A DNA stretch of 64,000 nt from Winogradskyella flava (GCF_014243395.1 NZ_JACLCP010000001.1:186001-250000); one strand, 5' to 3'. Shown: positions 8,400 to 18,366, numbered from the stretch's first letter. Translations and numbers: made by a program. Notes: a model not told the origin generated them from the sequence alone.

Positions 8400-9011
8400 A
8401 TGGCAAAACGAGCAGCACCAGAAGTAAATGCAGGTTCAATGGCTGACATTGCTTTCTTATTGCTTATCTTTTTCTTAGTAACAACAACTATAGAAAAGGA
8501 TAAGGGACTACTAAGAAGTTTGCCACCTATTGACGATACAGAGGTAGAACCACCTATTATTAAGCAAAAGAATCTATTTACAGTTCTTGTAAGTCGTGAT
8601 AACCAACTATTGGTTGAAGAAGAGTTAATGGAATTAAAAGACTTAAGACGAGCAGCTATAGATTTTTTAGATAATGGCGGAGGAACTAATGCAGCTGGAG
8701 AGAGTTGTACGTATTGTAAAGGTAAGCGAGATGAAACCTCATCTGATCATCCTGACAAGGCAATTATATCCATGAAACATGATAGGGAAACCTCTTACGA
8801 GAAGTACATAGAAGTGCAAAATGAACTTGTCGCAGCTTACAACTTCTTGAGAGAAAGAGAGGCGCAACGTTTATACAATAGAAGCTTCCAATCAATGTTA
8901 GAGGAAAAAGAAAAGAACCAATTTAATAAGGATGAGAAACTTAATGAACAAATAACTGTGATTAAAACGCTCTTTCCTTTGAAATTATCTGAGGCAGAAC
9001 CTGATAAATAA
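8400..9011 (+). CDS. exbD: ExbD/TolR family biopolymer transport protein (first copy)
   Basis: A 203-residue protein with one N-terminal membrane anchor. The motif AGSMADIAFLLLIFFLVTTTI carries the aspartate that translocates protons in ExbD/TolR. The periplasmic part is longer than in enterobacterial ExbD (about 140) and contains CTYCKG (CxxC) near residue 103 and a charged C-terminus predicted helical. It works with ExbB, probably as a heteromer with the second ExbD directly downstream. Confidence 0.9.
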   Translation: MAKRAAPEVNAGSMADIAFLLLIFFLVTTTIEKDKGLLRSLPPIDDTEVEPPIIKQKNLFTVLVSRDNQLLVEEELMELKDLRRAAIDFLDNGGGTNAAGESCTYCKGKRDETSSDHPDKAIISMKHDRETSYEKYIEVQNELVAAYNFLREREAQRLYNRSFQSMLEEKEKNQFNKDEKLNEQITVIKTLFPLKLSEAEPDK

Positions 9012-9027
9012 TTAAAAAGTAACAATT

Positions 9028-9492
9028 ATGTCAAAATTTAAAAAAGGAGGTAAAAGCGAATTGCCAGCGATTTCGACGGCATCCTTACCTGATATTGTAT
9101 TTATGTTGCTTTTCTTTTTCATGGTAGCGACAGTAATGCGTGATAGTAGTTTAATGATTGAAAACATCTTACCTAGCGCTGATCAGGTAGAAAAGCTAAA
9201 AAAAGATAGAACAGCGTTCATTTATGCTGGTAAACCAAGCAGTCAATATAAACAATTAGGAGAAGAACCACGTATTCAATTTAATGACAAGTTTATTGAT
9301 GTTGATGAAGTTCAACCTAGCGTATTGGAAGCTCAGAGAGCACTAACTGAAGAATTGCAACCTAAATTTGTTGTTGGTCTTAAAGTTGATAAAGAGACGC
9401 ATGCTGGATTAGTTTCAGATGTAAAACAAGAACTTAGAAAAGCAAATACGCTTAAAGTAATGTACGTTACAAACGTCGAATCCAAGCAATAA
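9028..9492 (+). CDS. exbD: ExbD/TolR family biopolymer transport protein (second copy)
   Basis: A 154-residue ExbD paralogue with cytoplasmic N-terminus, one membrane helix with the proton-path aspartate (ISTASLPDIVFMLLFFFMVAT) and a periplasmic domain of ordinary size. It ends the exbB operon and is followed by a terminator hairpin. Two different ExbD proteins per ExbB are usual in Bacteroidota. Confidence 0.9.
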   Translation: MSKFKKGGKSELPAISTASLPDIVFMLLFFFMVATVMRDSSLMIENILPSADQVEKLKKDRTAFIYAGKPSSQYKQLGEEPRIQFNDKFIDVDEVQPSVLEAQRALTEELQPKFVVGLKVDKETHAGLVSDVKQELRKANTLKVMYVTNVESKQ

Positions 9493-9514
9493 CATTCTTA
9501 ATTTTATAATTTCT

Positions 9515-9546
9515 AAAACGTCTTGAGAAATCAGGACGTTTTTTTG
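9515..9546 (+). terminator. Terminator of the exbB-exbD operon
   Basis: AAAACGTC and GACGTTTT with inner pairs TGA/TCA around GAAA, followed by further T residues. It sits 22 bases after the last exbD stop codon. Confidence 0.85.
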
Positions 9547-9581
9547 TACTAGGCATTTAAAAGATTTTGTAGATTTAACTT

Positions 9582-10277
9582 ATGAAGATTTTTTTACTTG
9601 GCTTGATAACTTTGGTAGGTAGTACTTGTTATTCGCAAAACGAGGATAGAGACAAATCAGAGCTATATAAAAAGTATAGGGAAGATCAATTTTATATTTC
9701 AGTTACTTATAATCTTCTAAATAATAAACCCGAAGACGTCAATCAGAATGGATTTTCTTCTGGGTTCCATTTTGGCTTTATTAGGGATATGCCCATTAAT
9801 GAACGTAGGAATAAAGCTTTTGGATTAGGCCTAGGGCTCTCTACCAATTCCTACAATCAAAATGTTTCAATTCTTGAAACTAATGGTGATTTTGTATATG
9901 AAGTCATCAATGGGAGCGAAATTAATGTTTCAAAAAATAAATTTACAACCTACTTGGTAGAAGTACCATTAGAATATAGGTGGCGGACCTCAACAGCAAC
10001 TGACTACAACTTTTGGCGCATCTATTCTGGTTTTAAATTTGGCTATCTGTTCTATAATTCTTCAAAGTTTAAAAGTGATATTGGTAATGAAAGATTATCT
10101 AATATCGACGCTTTTAACAAACTACAGTATGGTTTAACATTAAGTGTTGGCTATGGTACTTGGAATTTTCATATGTATTATGGCCTAAACCCTATATTTG
10201 ATGATTCAGCCAAACTAGAGGGAAACTCTATTGATCTATCATCGTTTAAAATAGGGCTAATATTCTATATCCTATAG
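9582..10277 (+). CDS. Outer-membrane beta-barrel protein, PorT-like
   Basis: The 231-residue protein has a signal peptide (1-18, ending CYSQ) and alternating aromatic/small residue strands (GFHFGFIRD, AFGLGLGLST, VEVPLEYRW, FKFGYLFY, LTLSVGYGTWNFHMYYG) ending with a hydrophobic strand IGLIFYIL, as in eight-stranded barrels of the PorT/OmpA-like group. PorT is needed for type IX secretion, and a type IX cargo protein is encoded at 46163-48901. Assignment to PorT itself is by general resemblance only; other small barrels look alike. Confidence 0.65.
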   Translation: MKIFLLGLITLVGSTCYSQNEDRDKSELYKKYREDQFYISVTYNLLNNKPEDVNQNGFSSGFHFGFIRDMPINERRNKAFGLGLGLSTNSYNQNVSILETNGDFVYEVINGSEINVSKNKFTTYLVEVPLEYRWRTSTATDYNFWRIYSGFKFGYLFYNSSKFKSDIGNERLSNIDAFNKLQYGLTLSVGYGTWNFHMYYGLNPIFDDSAKLEGNSIDLSSFKIGLIFYIL

Positions 10278-10880
10278 CCAATAGTTCATACATAACAACT
10301 GCGGAAATAGCCCAGTAAGCATACCAATTATTAATTCTTGATTGGTATGGGCTTTTAAATGCAAACGAGATGTTGCTATAGCACCTAGAACAATCATCAT
10401 TAAGGCAATTGTTCCGTTAATATTAATTTGATAGTGGATACCCAAAGCTACCGCAAACATAAAAAAACCTGAAGCAGCAATCATGTGTATGCTTGCTTTT
10501 ACTTTAAAAACAGCCATAAAAAAACAAGCAAGGGTAGAACATAAAATACCTAAAAAGAAGTAGTACAATTCAAATATTTCATTTGATGGAAGTACACGAA
10601 GAAGTATTAACAGGACAATGACACAATTAATAAATAATGGTATTAAGCGCTCTCGTGTGCTTCTTAAATAGATACTATTAACTTTATTTATAGTCTTTAG
10701 TAAAAAGAATAAGAGAATTGGTAGGATAATCGTGAGAATCACAATTGAAAAAATCTTGGCATTTCTTACAGGTTCTGGAATAAAACGTGGCGTTTTAGAA
10801 AAATAGAACAAGACACCAAGAAGTGGCATGATCAAAGGATGAAAAACAAATGAGATACCTTTAAGAATATGATTTTTCAT
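10272..10880 (-). CDS. Integral membrane protein, PAP2-like
   Basis: The 202-residue protein has about six membrane segments. The C-terminal stretch TSRLHLKAHTNQELIIGMLTG resembles the last PAP2 phosphatase motif (SR-x5-H-x3-D) but with glutamate where aspartate is expected, and the first two motifs are weak, so catalysis is doubtful. Its 3' end overlaps that of the convergent barrel gene by six bases. It lies ten bases downstream of rpoN and may be cotranscribed with it. Confidence 0.6.
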   Translation of the reverse strand: MKNHILKGISFVFHPLIMPLLGVLFYFSKTPRFIPEPVRNAKIFSIVILTIILPILLFFLLKTINKVNSIYLRSTRERLIPLFINCVIVLLILLRVLPSNEIFELYYFFLGILCSTLACFFMAVFKVKASIHMIAASGFFMFAVALGIHYQININGTIALMMIVLGAIATSRLHLKAHTNQELIIGMLTGLFPQLLCMNYWL

Positions 10881-10889
10881 CCAGAAATT

Positions 10890-12353
10890 CTATAGTTCTT
10901 TTCTTAAACGCGCAACAGGAATATCTAATTGCTCTCTATATTTTGCCACTGTTCTTCTAGCAATAGGATAGCCTTTTTCCTTAAGGATTTTTGAAAGTGC
11001 TTCATCCGTCAAAGGCTTCTTTTTATTCTCTTCTTCAATGACGGTTTCAAGAATCTTTTTGATTTCCCTTGTAGACACCTCTTCCCCTTGATCATTAGTC
11101 ATAGACTCAGAGAAAAACTCCTTAATCAATTTAGTACCATAAGGCGTATCGACATATTTACTATTTGCCACACGTGAAATTGTGGATACATCCATTTCAA
11201 TTTCGTCAGCAATATCCTTTAGTATCATAGGTCTTAACTTGCGCTCATCTCCTGTTAAAAAATACTCTGTTTGATATTCCATAATAGAACTCATCGTTAC
11301 AAACAGAGTTTGTTGACGTTGTCTTACTGCTTCAATAAACCATTTAGCTGCATCTAGTTTTTGTTTTATAAACATAACGGCATCCTTTTGTGCTTTAGAT
11401 TTCTCTTTTGAATCTTTATAGCCTTTTAACATGTTGTTATATTCTCTAGATACATGAAGTTCTGGTGCATTTCTACCATTAAGCGTAAGCTCTAGTTCGC
11501 CATCCACAATTTTAATAGCAAAGTCGGGTACAATATGCTCAACAATTTTATTATTTCCAGCGTAAGAACCACCTGGTTTGGGATTAAGACGTTCAATCTC
11601 TTCAATGGCATCTTTTAATTCCTCTTCATCAATATTGAACTTATGCATTAACTTCTTATAATGCTTCTTAGTAAACTGTTCAAACGCCTTATCAATTATT
11701 TTTTGTGCCAATTCCACATCTGGATTTGGTTCTTTTCTTTGTAATTGAATACTTAAACACTCCTGAAGATTCCTAGCACCAACACCTGCTGGATCGAGTT
11801 GATGTACTACCTTGAGTACTTCTTGGACTTCCTCTTCTGTGGTAAATACGTTTTGAGTAAAGGCCAAATCATCCGTAATATCAGATAATGAACGACGTAT
11901 GTAGCCACTTTCATCAACACTACCAACCAAGAAATAGGCAATTTCTTCTTCCTGTTCAGAAAGCCTAAACGTATTGAGTTGATTGATTAAGTGCTGTGTA
12001 AAAGAAGTACCAGCTGCATAGGGTACACTTTTCTCCTCGTCATCAGAACTATAGTTATTGGCTTGAGTACGATAGTCTGGTATTTCATCATCACTAAGAT
12101 ATTCGTCTACATTGATGTCCTCAGCCTCTATTTTTTCACTATCGTTATATTCTTCTGTATTGTCAAATTCGTCAAAACTGTCTTCTGCTGCCTCTGATTC
12201 TTTTCCAGTATCTAATGCTGGGTTTTCTTCCAACTCTTGCTTTAAACGCTGTTCAAAAGCTTGAGTAGGCAATTGTATCAGCTTCATCAACTGTATTTGC
12301 TGAGGCGATAGCTTCTGGGATAGTTTAAATTGTAAATACTGTTTTAGGGCCAT
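10890..12353 (-). CDS. rpoN: RNA polymerase sigma-54 factor
   Basis: The 487-residue protein has all parts of sigma-54: the Q/L-rich N-terminal activator-interacting region (residues 1-45), an acidic linker (about 50-110), the core-binding domain and the C-terminal RpoN box ARRTVAKYRE (about 465-474). It directs polymerase to -24/-12 promoters and needs an AAA activator, none of which is encoded in this window. Length is normal. Confidence 0.96.
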   Translation of the reverse strand: MALKQYLQFKLSQKLSPQQIQLMKLIQLPTQAFEQRLKQELEENPALDTGKESEAAEDSFDEFDNTEEYNDSEKIEAEDINVDEYLSDDEIPDYRTQANNYSSDDEEKSVPYAAGTSFTQHLINQLNTFRLSEQEEEIAYFLVGSVDESGYIRRSLSDITDDLAFTQNVFTTEEEVQEVLKVVHQLDPAGVGARNLQECLSIQLQRKEPNPDVELAQKIIDKAFEQFTKKHYKKLMHKFNIDEEELKDAIEEIERLNPKPGGSYAGNNKIVEHIVPDFAIKIVDGELELTLNGRNAPELHVSREYNNMLKGYKDSKEKSKAQKDAVMFIKQKLDAAKWFIEAVRQRQQTLFVTMSSIMEYQTEYFLTGDERKLRPMILKDIADEIEMDVSTISRVANSKYVDTPYGTKLIKEFFSESMTNDQGEEVSTREIKKILETVIEEENKKKPLTDEALSKILKEKGYPIARRTVAKYREQLDIPVARLRKEL

Positions 12354-12384
12354 ATTATAAATTCCGAATATATATAAAAATACT

Positions 12385-12422
12385 AAAAAAAACCTGTAAG
12401 GTTTTCAAACCCAACAGGTTTT
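12385..12422 (-). terminator. Terminator of asnS
   Basis: On the minus strand AAAACCTGT and ACAGGTTTT pair, with a second inner stem, followed by a T-run. It lies nine bases beyond the asnS stop codon and before rpoN. Confidence 0.8.
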
Positions 12423-12430
12423 ATAGTTAT

Positions 12431-13864
12431 CTAAAATTCTGCATTTTGAGGTGTACGAGGATAAGGAATCACATCCCTAATATTACCCATACCTGTGGAG
12501 AACATAACCAAACGTTCAAAACCAAGCCCAAAACCAGAGTGTACCGCTGTTCCGTACTTTCTTAAATCCAAATACCACCATAATTCCTCTTCTGGAATAT
12601 CTAGGGCAGCCATTTTCTCTTTAAGCACATCCAAACGTTCCTCTCGTTGAGAGCCTCCTACCATTTCACCAATACCTGGGAAAAGAATATCCATTGCTCT
12701 TACGGTTTTGCCATCCTCATTCAATCTCATGTAGAATGCCTTGATATTTGCCGGATAATCGAACAAAATTACAGGACATTTAAAGTGTTTTTCTACCAAA
12801 AAGCGTTCATGCTCCGATTGTAAGTCTGCTCCCCATTCTTCAATGATATATTGAAATTTTTTCTTCTTATTAGGTTTAGAGTTCCTTAAAATCTCTATAG
12901 CTTCTGTATAACTAACTCGTTTGAAATTATTGTCTACTACGAACTTAATCTTATCAATGAGATTCATTGGACTGCGCTGCGCCTGTGGCATCCCTTTTTC
13001 TTCATCTTGTAAACGCTTATCCAAAAACTCTAGGTCTTCTTCGTTATGTTCTAAAACGTAACCAAGAACAGACTTTAAAAAATCTTCTGCCAAATCCATA
13101 TTGCCGGCTAAATCCATAAAGGCAACTTCAGGTTCTATCATCCAAAACTCAGCCAGATGGCGAGATGTATTTGAATTTTCTGCTCTAAATGTTGGTCCGA
13201 ATGTATAGACCTTCCCTAATGACATCGCATAAGTTTCTGCTTCTAATTGACCCGAAACCGTAAGGTTAGCTTCTTTGCCAAAAAAATCTTCTTTATAGTT
13301 CACTTCACCATCTTCAGTTAATGGTGGATTTTTAGCATTTAAAGTGGTAACACGAAACATGTCACCAGCGCCTTCAGCATCACTTCCTGTTATAATAGGC
13401 GTATGCATATTATAAAAACCATTCTCAGTAAAATATTTATGAATAGCAAAAGATAACGCTGATTTTACTCGCATTACCGCACTAAATGTATTGGTTCTGG
13501 TTCGTAAATGCGCATTTTCCCTTAAAAACTCAAAAGAATGTTTCTTTGGTTGTATTGGATATGTCTCAGGATCAGAATCTCCTAAAACTTCGAGTTCTCT
13601 CACCTGAATTTCAACAGATTGCCCTTTACCTTGGCTTTCTACCAACTCACCAGTAACATGGATTGCAGCGCCAGTGGTAACTCGTTTTAAAAGTGCTTCA
13701 TCAAAATTTTCAAAGTCTACGACACACTGAATATTATTAATTGTAGAACCATCGTTTAAAGCTATAAAACGATTTGCTCTAAATGTTCTTACCCATCCTT
13801 TTACGGTAACGTCTTGCAAGGTGACATCTTGCGATAATAATTCTGCTACAGTTTTTGTTGTCAT
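12431..13864 (-). CDS. asnS: Asparagine-tRNA ligase
   Basis: The 477-residue class IIb synthetase charges tRNA-Asn. The N-terminal OB-fold anticodon-binding domain (about 1-105) is followed by the catalytic core with motif 2 ([21 protein letters not shown]) and motif 3 ([12 protein letters not shown]). The histidine after the motif 2 arginine (SRHLAEFWM) and overall length fit AsnRS rather than AspRS. It starts 31 bases downstream of the RND gene and could share its transcript. Confidence 0.96.
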   Translation of the reverse strand: MTTKTVAELLSQDVTLQDVTVKGWVRTFRANRFIALNDGSTINNIQCVVDFENFDEALLKRVTTGAAIHVTGELVESQGKGQSVEIQVRELEVLGDSDPETYPIQPKKHSFEFLRENAHLRTRTNTFSAVMRVKSALSFAIHKYFTENGFYNMHTPIITGSDAEGAGDMFRVTTLNAKNPPLTEDGEVNYKEDFFGKEANLTVSGQLEAETYAMSLGKVYTFGPTFRAENSNTSRHLAEFWMIEPEVAFMDLAGNMDLAEDFLKSVLGYVLEHNEEDLEFLDKRLQDEEKGMPQAQRSPMNLIDKIKFVVDNNFKRVSYTEAIEILRNSKPNKKKKFQYIIEEWGADLQSEHERFLVEKHFKCPVILFDYPANIKAFYMRLNEDGKTVRAMDILFPGIGEMVGGSQREERLDVLKEKMAALDIPEEELWWYLDLRKYGTAVHSGFGLGFERLVMFSTGMGNIRDVIPYPRTPQNAEF

Positions 13865-13895
13865 TTTTAATTATTTTGAAATGCTAAGATATATG

Positions 13896-16304
13896 TTATA
13901 GTTCGTTTTCTGAATCCATTTCAGAATCATCTTCTTCTGGAATAATATCAATTGTTGGTTTACGTAAAACCTCCTTATTGGCAATACTTCGTTCTAATGA
14001 TAAAAGTAGCGACGGTAATAATAATAAATTAGAAAGCATTGCAAACAACAGGGTTATTGAAACCAAAGCTCCTAATGCAACTGTACCTCCAAAACTGGAG
14101 ATTGTAAATACCGAAAATCCAAAGAACAATACAATTGATGTATAAAACATACTGACTCCTGTTTCTCGCAATGCTGCATAAACAGACTTTCTAATCTTCC
14201 AATGGTTGGCTTGCAATTCCTGTCTGTATTTGGCCAAGAAATGAATGGTATCATCTACCGAAATACCGAAAGCAATACTAAACACCAATATAGTTGATGG
14301 CTTTATAGGCACTCCAATAAACCCCATGATACCAGCTGTAACCAAAAGCGGCAACAAATTAGGAATGAGCGATACAATAATCATTCTAAAAGAACGGAAT
14401 AAGTATGCCATAAATAACGAAATAAGGAAAATAGCCAAGGTTAATGAAATCACTAGATTCCTCACCAAATATTTTGTCCCTTTTTGAAATACCAAGGCTT
14501 TTCCTGTCATCGTAACTTCGTAACGCTCTTCCGGAAAAACCTTATCAATTTTATTTTGAAGATTTTCCTGAATACGCTCCATTTTGTCGGTGCCAATATC
14601 TTTCATGAATGTTGTAATACGTGCATATTGACCTGTGCTATCCACAAAATTCTTTAGCATATCTACATTTGAAGATGAGTTTTTGGCATAAGACAAAATA
14701 AAACTATTCTCTTGGCTTGTTGGTAACTGATAGTATTTTGGATTGCCATTGTAATAAGCCTGCTTACTGTACTTAACTAAACTTACAACTGAAATGGGCT
14801 TGGAAAGCTCAGGAGTTTCTTCAATAAGTTCTTCAAGTTGATTGATGCGTTTTAATGTCGCCAATTTCATAACGCCTTTCTTACGCTTGGTGTCCACCAT
14901 AATCTCCAAAGGCATAATGCCATTGAATTCTTCTTCAAAAAAACGAATGTCCTTAAAAAACTGTTTGTTTTTAGGCATATCTTCTATTAAGCTTCCTGAA
15001 ATTCGTATTTGGTTCATACCAATCATACTCACAATAATCAATATCAATGCCGTAACATAAATGGTGATTTTTTTATGCTTTACCATACGCTCCATCCAGT
15101 CAACAAAACCACCTATCCAACGTTTGTTTAAATGCTCTAAATGACGTTGCTTAGGGTATGGTAAAAATGTATAGATTATTGGAATAATTAATAGGCATAA
15201 AATGAAAATAGCCAAAATGCTCAACGATGCTACGATACCAAATTCCTTAAGTAATTTACTCTCTGTAAGGATGAATGTTGCAAAACCCGAAGCCGTAGTG
15301 ACATTTGTCATCAAGGTAGCATTCCCAATCTTTGTGATAACGCGTTGCAAAGACTTTACCTTATTACCATGCGACTTAACCTCATGCTGATATTTATTGA
15401 TTAGGAAAATACAATTTGGGATACCAATAACTATGATCAAAGGCGGGATAAGTGCCGTGAGAACTGTGATTTCGTAACCAAGTAAACCAAGGATACCAAA
15501 CGTCCACATCACACCAACGCAGACCACGATAAGCGATATAAAAGTAGCTCTAAACGACCTAAAAAATAAAAAGAAAATTAAACTCGTTACAAAAAGTGCA
15601 GCGCCAATAAAGATTGGAATCTCGTCTACTATATTTTGAGAATTGAGTGTTCTAATGTAAGGCATTCCCGAAACTCTTACATCGAGAGTTGTCGCTGTCT
15701 CAAAGTCTTCGATTTTTTCCTCTAGGACATTAATAATAAAGTCTTTTCTAGCTGAAGTGTTTACGATATCTTTCTTTATATAAATCGCAGTGCGAATCGT
15801 CTTTGTTTCTGAATTGAATAGAAAGTTATCGTAAAACGGATACTTTTTAAATAGTTCGTTTTGAAGTGTGTTGATCTCTGCTAAGCTCGAAATAGAATCC
15901 TTAATAAAAGGTTCTGTTTCGAACTGTTCTTTTTTTGTGTTCTTGACTAATTTTTGGAGGTCCTTAATAGATAGAACCGTTTCAACCTCGTCGTAAGACT
16001 TAAAGGATTCCGCAAGTCGATTCCAAGCATTCAACTGTTTAACAGTAAACAACGTTGAATCTTTCACTCCAAGCACTATAAGATTACCCTCTTCCCCAAA
16101 TACTTTCAAGAAGTCCTTGTAGGTAAGGTTTACTTCATGCTCATCAGGTAACATATTGGCTTCTGTGTAAGTAAAGCGCATATGTTTCCACTGTAAACCA
16201 AAAAATACGGTAGCCGCAATTATAGCTATTAGAATAAAGATTTTATTGCGAAGAATAAGCCTCGCAATAGCTTCCCAAAATCCTGTGGTTAATAGTTTAA
16301 ACAT
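13896..16304 (-). CDS. RND/MMPL-family transporter
   Basis: The 802-residue protein has the duplicated RND layout: one membrane segment, a periplasmic domain, then a block of five membrane segments, twice. Motifs include PPLIIVIGIPNCIFLINKYQHE in the first half and FSIAFGISVDDTIHFLAKYRQE in the second, the latter with the Asp-Asp pair of proton-driven carriers. It resembles the MMPL/SSD group that exports lipids or hopanoids rather than multidrug AcrB-like pumps (about 1040 residues). No membrane-fusion protein is adjacent. Substrate is unknown. Confidence 0.88.
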   Translation of the reverse strand: MFKLLTTGFWEAIARLILRNKIFILIAIIAATVFFGLQWKHMRFTYTEANMLPDEHEVNLTYKDFLKVFGEEGNLIVLGVKDSTLFTVKQLNAWNRLAESFKSYDEVETVLSIKDLQKLVKNTKKEQFETEPFIKDSISSLAEINTLQNELFKKYPFYDNFLFNSETKTIRTAIYIKKDIVNTSARKDFIINVLEEKIEDFETATTLDVRVSGMPYIRTLNSQNIVDEIPIFIGAALFVTSLIFFLFFRSFRATFISLIVVCVGVMWTFGILGLLGYEITVLTALIPPLIIVIGIPNCIFLINKYQHEVKSHGNKVKSLQRVITKIGNATLMTNVTTASGFATFILTESKLLKEFGIVASLSILAIFILCLLIIPIIYTFLPYPKQRHLEHLNKRWIGGFVDWMERMVKHKKITIYVTALILIIVSMIGMNQIRISGSLIEDMPKNKQFFKDIRFFEEEFNGIMPLEIMVDTKRKKGVMKLATLKRINQLEELIEETPELSKPISVVSLVKYSKQAYYNGNPKYYQLPTSQENSFILSYAKNSSSNVDMLKNFVDSTGQYARITTFMKDIGTDKMERIQENLQNKIDKVFPEERYEVTMTGKALVFQKGTKYLVRNLVISLTLAIFLISLFMAYLFRSFRMIIVSLIPNLLPLLVTAGIMGFIGVPIKPSTILVFSIAFGISVDDTIHFLAKYRQELQANHWKIRKSVYAALRETGVSMFYTSIVLFFGFSVFTISSFGGTVALGALVSITLLFAMLSNLLLLPSLLLSLERSIANKEVLRKPTIDIIPEEDDSEMDSENEL

Positions 16305-16358
16305 ACTTGAATTACCTTGTCATTTAGTTGACACTCATTACTTAAACGAAATGAGCCG

Positions 16359-16366
16359 CAAAGGTA
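16359..16366 (-). promoter_or_regulatory. -7 element upstream of the RND gene
   Basis: TACCTTTG on the minus strand matches TAnnTTTG exactly and lies 55 bases before the ATG at 16304. A convincing -33 TTTG is not seen at the expected distance. Confidence 0.4.
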
Positions 16367-16414
16367 GAAAAAACCTAAGGATTTGCTATGCAATTAACAG
16401 TATTATAATTTGAT

Positions 16415-17692
16415 TTACAGTGAAATATTAAAAGTAAACTTAAATGCAATATTATCTCCAAATTCTGGCAAGTGATAACTACCATAGCGATATGCAAAAC
16501 TCAAGCCGAAGCCAAAGAACAATTTATTGATTTCAAAACCAGATTCTGAGTAGAGCTTCTCTAAAGTTTCAAAACCTATACCCTGGTGTCTGTTTATACT
16601 ATTCATGTTGCCAATAGCATACCTGGAAATCAATACTAATTGCGGTTTAAACCGTTCTGAAATATTAAAAGGTCTAAAAAAATGTTTTAGTTGTAGAGTA
16701 GAGAATTTATCACTAAAAAACTCATTAAAATACATCGTCTCAAAGCTGTTTAAACCTGCCACAGAAAACCGTTGTAATATGGTTTCTTTATTTATATTAT
16801 TGGGATAGGCATGATACAAATGTGTGAGCGGTGCTTCACCACTTGCAATACCAGCAACCAAGGTAATATTCGTTTTAGAATTATTTTTATGATTGAATTG
16901 CTGTATGGTTCTAAAATCTAATTTTGAAAAATTAAAATCGCTGCCAAAAATAGATTTAAAACTCTGAGTAAATTGTGCAGTAAACTTTGGATAGCCTTCC
17001 TTGACTTTCTCTTTACCATCAATAGTGCTGACTTCATTGAATGGGCTCCATTGCAAGCTTATTCGCAAAGTACTAAGATCATAATTACTGTAACTTTTAT
17101 CATTTATCAAAAAATTATAGAAATAGGTAGGATTGATATCGCTCACAGCCAATTGTGTTTCAGATAAGAAATTATCGGAAAATCGATGTTCTAGTGCTAC
17201 AGACTTCGTAATATGCCTATGAAATAAGTCTATATTTAAAAGTCGAGGTTCAAAAAAAGTAAAAAAACGTTTGTCCGTTAAAAAGGTAGAACTCCCAGTT
17301 TCCATGAGGTCATCAGTGTAGGTGAAATTGACCCAAGTATTATGAGTTTCATTTATTCTAAAACCTCCTCCTCCGCTGAATTTGAGGCGTTTATCCGTAA
17401 ATCCGTAAACAATGTAGCCATTTAATCTGAAGCGTTCAGAAAATCGCTTGTTGGTTACACCTCCTAAACCAGTTCTAATACCCTCGTATTGATTAAACTT
17501 AATGAGATAACGCATATCCGCATCAAAGTAGTTAAAGGGCAGAAAACCATTCCCAAGTTGCTTTAGATATTTAATTTTCTTTATAGAGTCTTGGGCTCTT
17601 TCAGTAGAATCCTTTTCTTTCAGAATAGGCTTTTGTGCAAAGCTATTTGTTGCAAAACAAAGAAGAAGAACAACAAGCAGATGTTTTAGCAT
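16415..17692 (-). CDS. DUF5686-type outer-membrane beta-barrel protein
   Basis: I place the start at ATG 17692 because MLKHLLVVLLLCFATNSFAQ is a clean signal peptide; the frame is open ten codons further upstream. The 425-residue product has many amphipathic strands and ends in FKFTFNISL, a typical barrel C-terminus. The sequence resembles the C-terminal barrel half of DUF5686 proteins, which are often about 800 residues with a carboxypeptidase-like N-terminal domain; that domain is absent here. Role unknown. Confidence 0.75.
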   Translation of the reverse strand: MLKHLLVVLLLCFATNSFAQKPILKEKDSTERAQDSIKKIKYLKQLGNGFLPFNYFDADMRYLIKFNQYEGIRTGLGGVTNKRFSERFRLNGYIVYGFTDKRLKFSGGGGFRINETHNTWVNFTYTDDLMETGSSTFLTDKRFFTFFEPRLLNIDLFHRHITKSVALEHRFSDNFLSETQLAVSDINPTYFYNFLINDKSYSNYDLSTLRISLQWSPFNEVSTIDGKEKVKEGYPKFTAQFTQSFKSIFGSDFNFSKLDFRTIQQFNHKNNSKTNITLVAGIASGEAPLTHLYHAYPNNINKETILQRFSVAGLNSFETMYFNEFFSDKFSTLQLKHFFRPFNISERFKPQLVLISRYAIGNMNSINRHQGIGFETLEKLYSESGFEINKLFFGFGLSFAYRYGSYHLPEFGDNIAFKFTFNISL

Positions 17693-17739
17693 AAAACCTT
17701 TTAATTTAAAACAGAAGAACAAACATCTTAAGTTGCCAA

Positions 17740-17760
17740 CCTGAACTTGTTTCAGGTTTT
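17740..17760. repeat. Palindrome AACCTGAA-N5-TTCAGGTT
   Basis: An eight-base perfect inverted repeat with a five-base loop in the gap between frr and the DUF5686 gene. It shares the core CTGAA-N5-TTCAG with the neighbouring palindrome at 17780-17806. Confidence 0.7.
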
Positions 17761-17779
17761 TAAATTTTATATGTAATGT

Positions 17780-17806
17780 AATTCTGAAATAAATTCAGAA
17801 TTACAA
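17780..17806 (-). terminator. Perfect 11-bp hairpin after frr
   Basis: GTAATTCTGAA, loop of five, TTCAGAATTAC. It lies eight bases past the frr stop codon and probably ends the pyrH-frr transcript, though the T-run is poor. It has the same CTGAA-N5-TTCAG core as 17740-17760, so it may be a dispersed palindromic repeat. Confidence 0.55.
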
Positions 17807-17814
17807 AAGCTATT

Positions 17815-18366
17815 CTATACCGTCATGATCTCATTTTCTTTAACATCAAGAATATGATCTATCTTCTTAACGTAAGAATCTGTAAGTTCTTGTACATCAA
17901 TTTCGGCATTGCTTTGTAAATCTTCTGAAACATCAGATTTTTTAATATCATGCATGGCATCTCTACGCGCATTTCTTATACCAATTTTTGCGTCCTCGGC
18001 TTCAGCTTTAGCCTGCTTCGCTAAATCTTTTCTGCGTTCTTCCGTTAATGGTGGTACGTTGATAATAATCATTTCACCATTATTCATAGGATTAAAACCT
18101 AAGTTAGCTAACATGATACCGCGCTCTATTTCCTGAAGCATACTTTTTTCCCAGGGCTGCACGGAAATAGTTCTACCATCAGGTGTATTAACATTAGCGA
18201 CCTGATTAAGAGGTGTCTGAGAACCATAATAATCTACCATAACACTTCCCAACATGGCAGGACTTGCCTTACCAGCTCTAATATTAACTAATTGTTTTTC
18301 TAGATGCTTAATGGCAGCATCCATGGCTTCTTTCGATGTATCTATAATAAACTTAATTTCGTCCAT
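17815..18366 (-). CDS. frr: Ribosome recycling factor
   Basis: At 183 residues this is full length. Signatures are the N-terminal helix MDAAIKHLEKQLVNIRAGKASP, YYGSQTPLNQVANV and the C-terminal helix with RNARRDAMHDIKK. With EF-G it splits post-termination ribosomes in the cytoplasm. It lies 46 bases downstream of pyrH on the same strand, a conserved pair. Confidence 0.97.
   Translation of the reverse strand: MDEIKFIIDTSKEAMDAAIKHLEKQLVNIRAGKASPAMLGSVMVDYYGSQTPLNQVANVNTPDGRTISVQPWEKSMLQEIERGIMLANLGFNPMNNGEMIIINVPPLTEERRKDLAKQAKAEAEDAKIGIRNARRDAMHDIKKSDVSEDLQSNAEIDVQELTDSYVKKIDHILDVKENEIMTV

Noticed and set aside
10272..10880. Active PAP2 lipid phosphatase next to rpoN
   Set aside because: Only the last motif is recognisable and its key aspartate is replaced, so I kept only PAP2-like.
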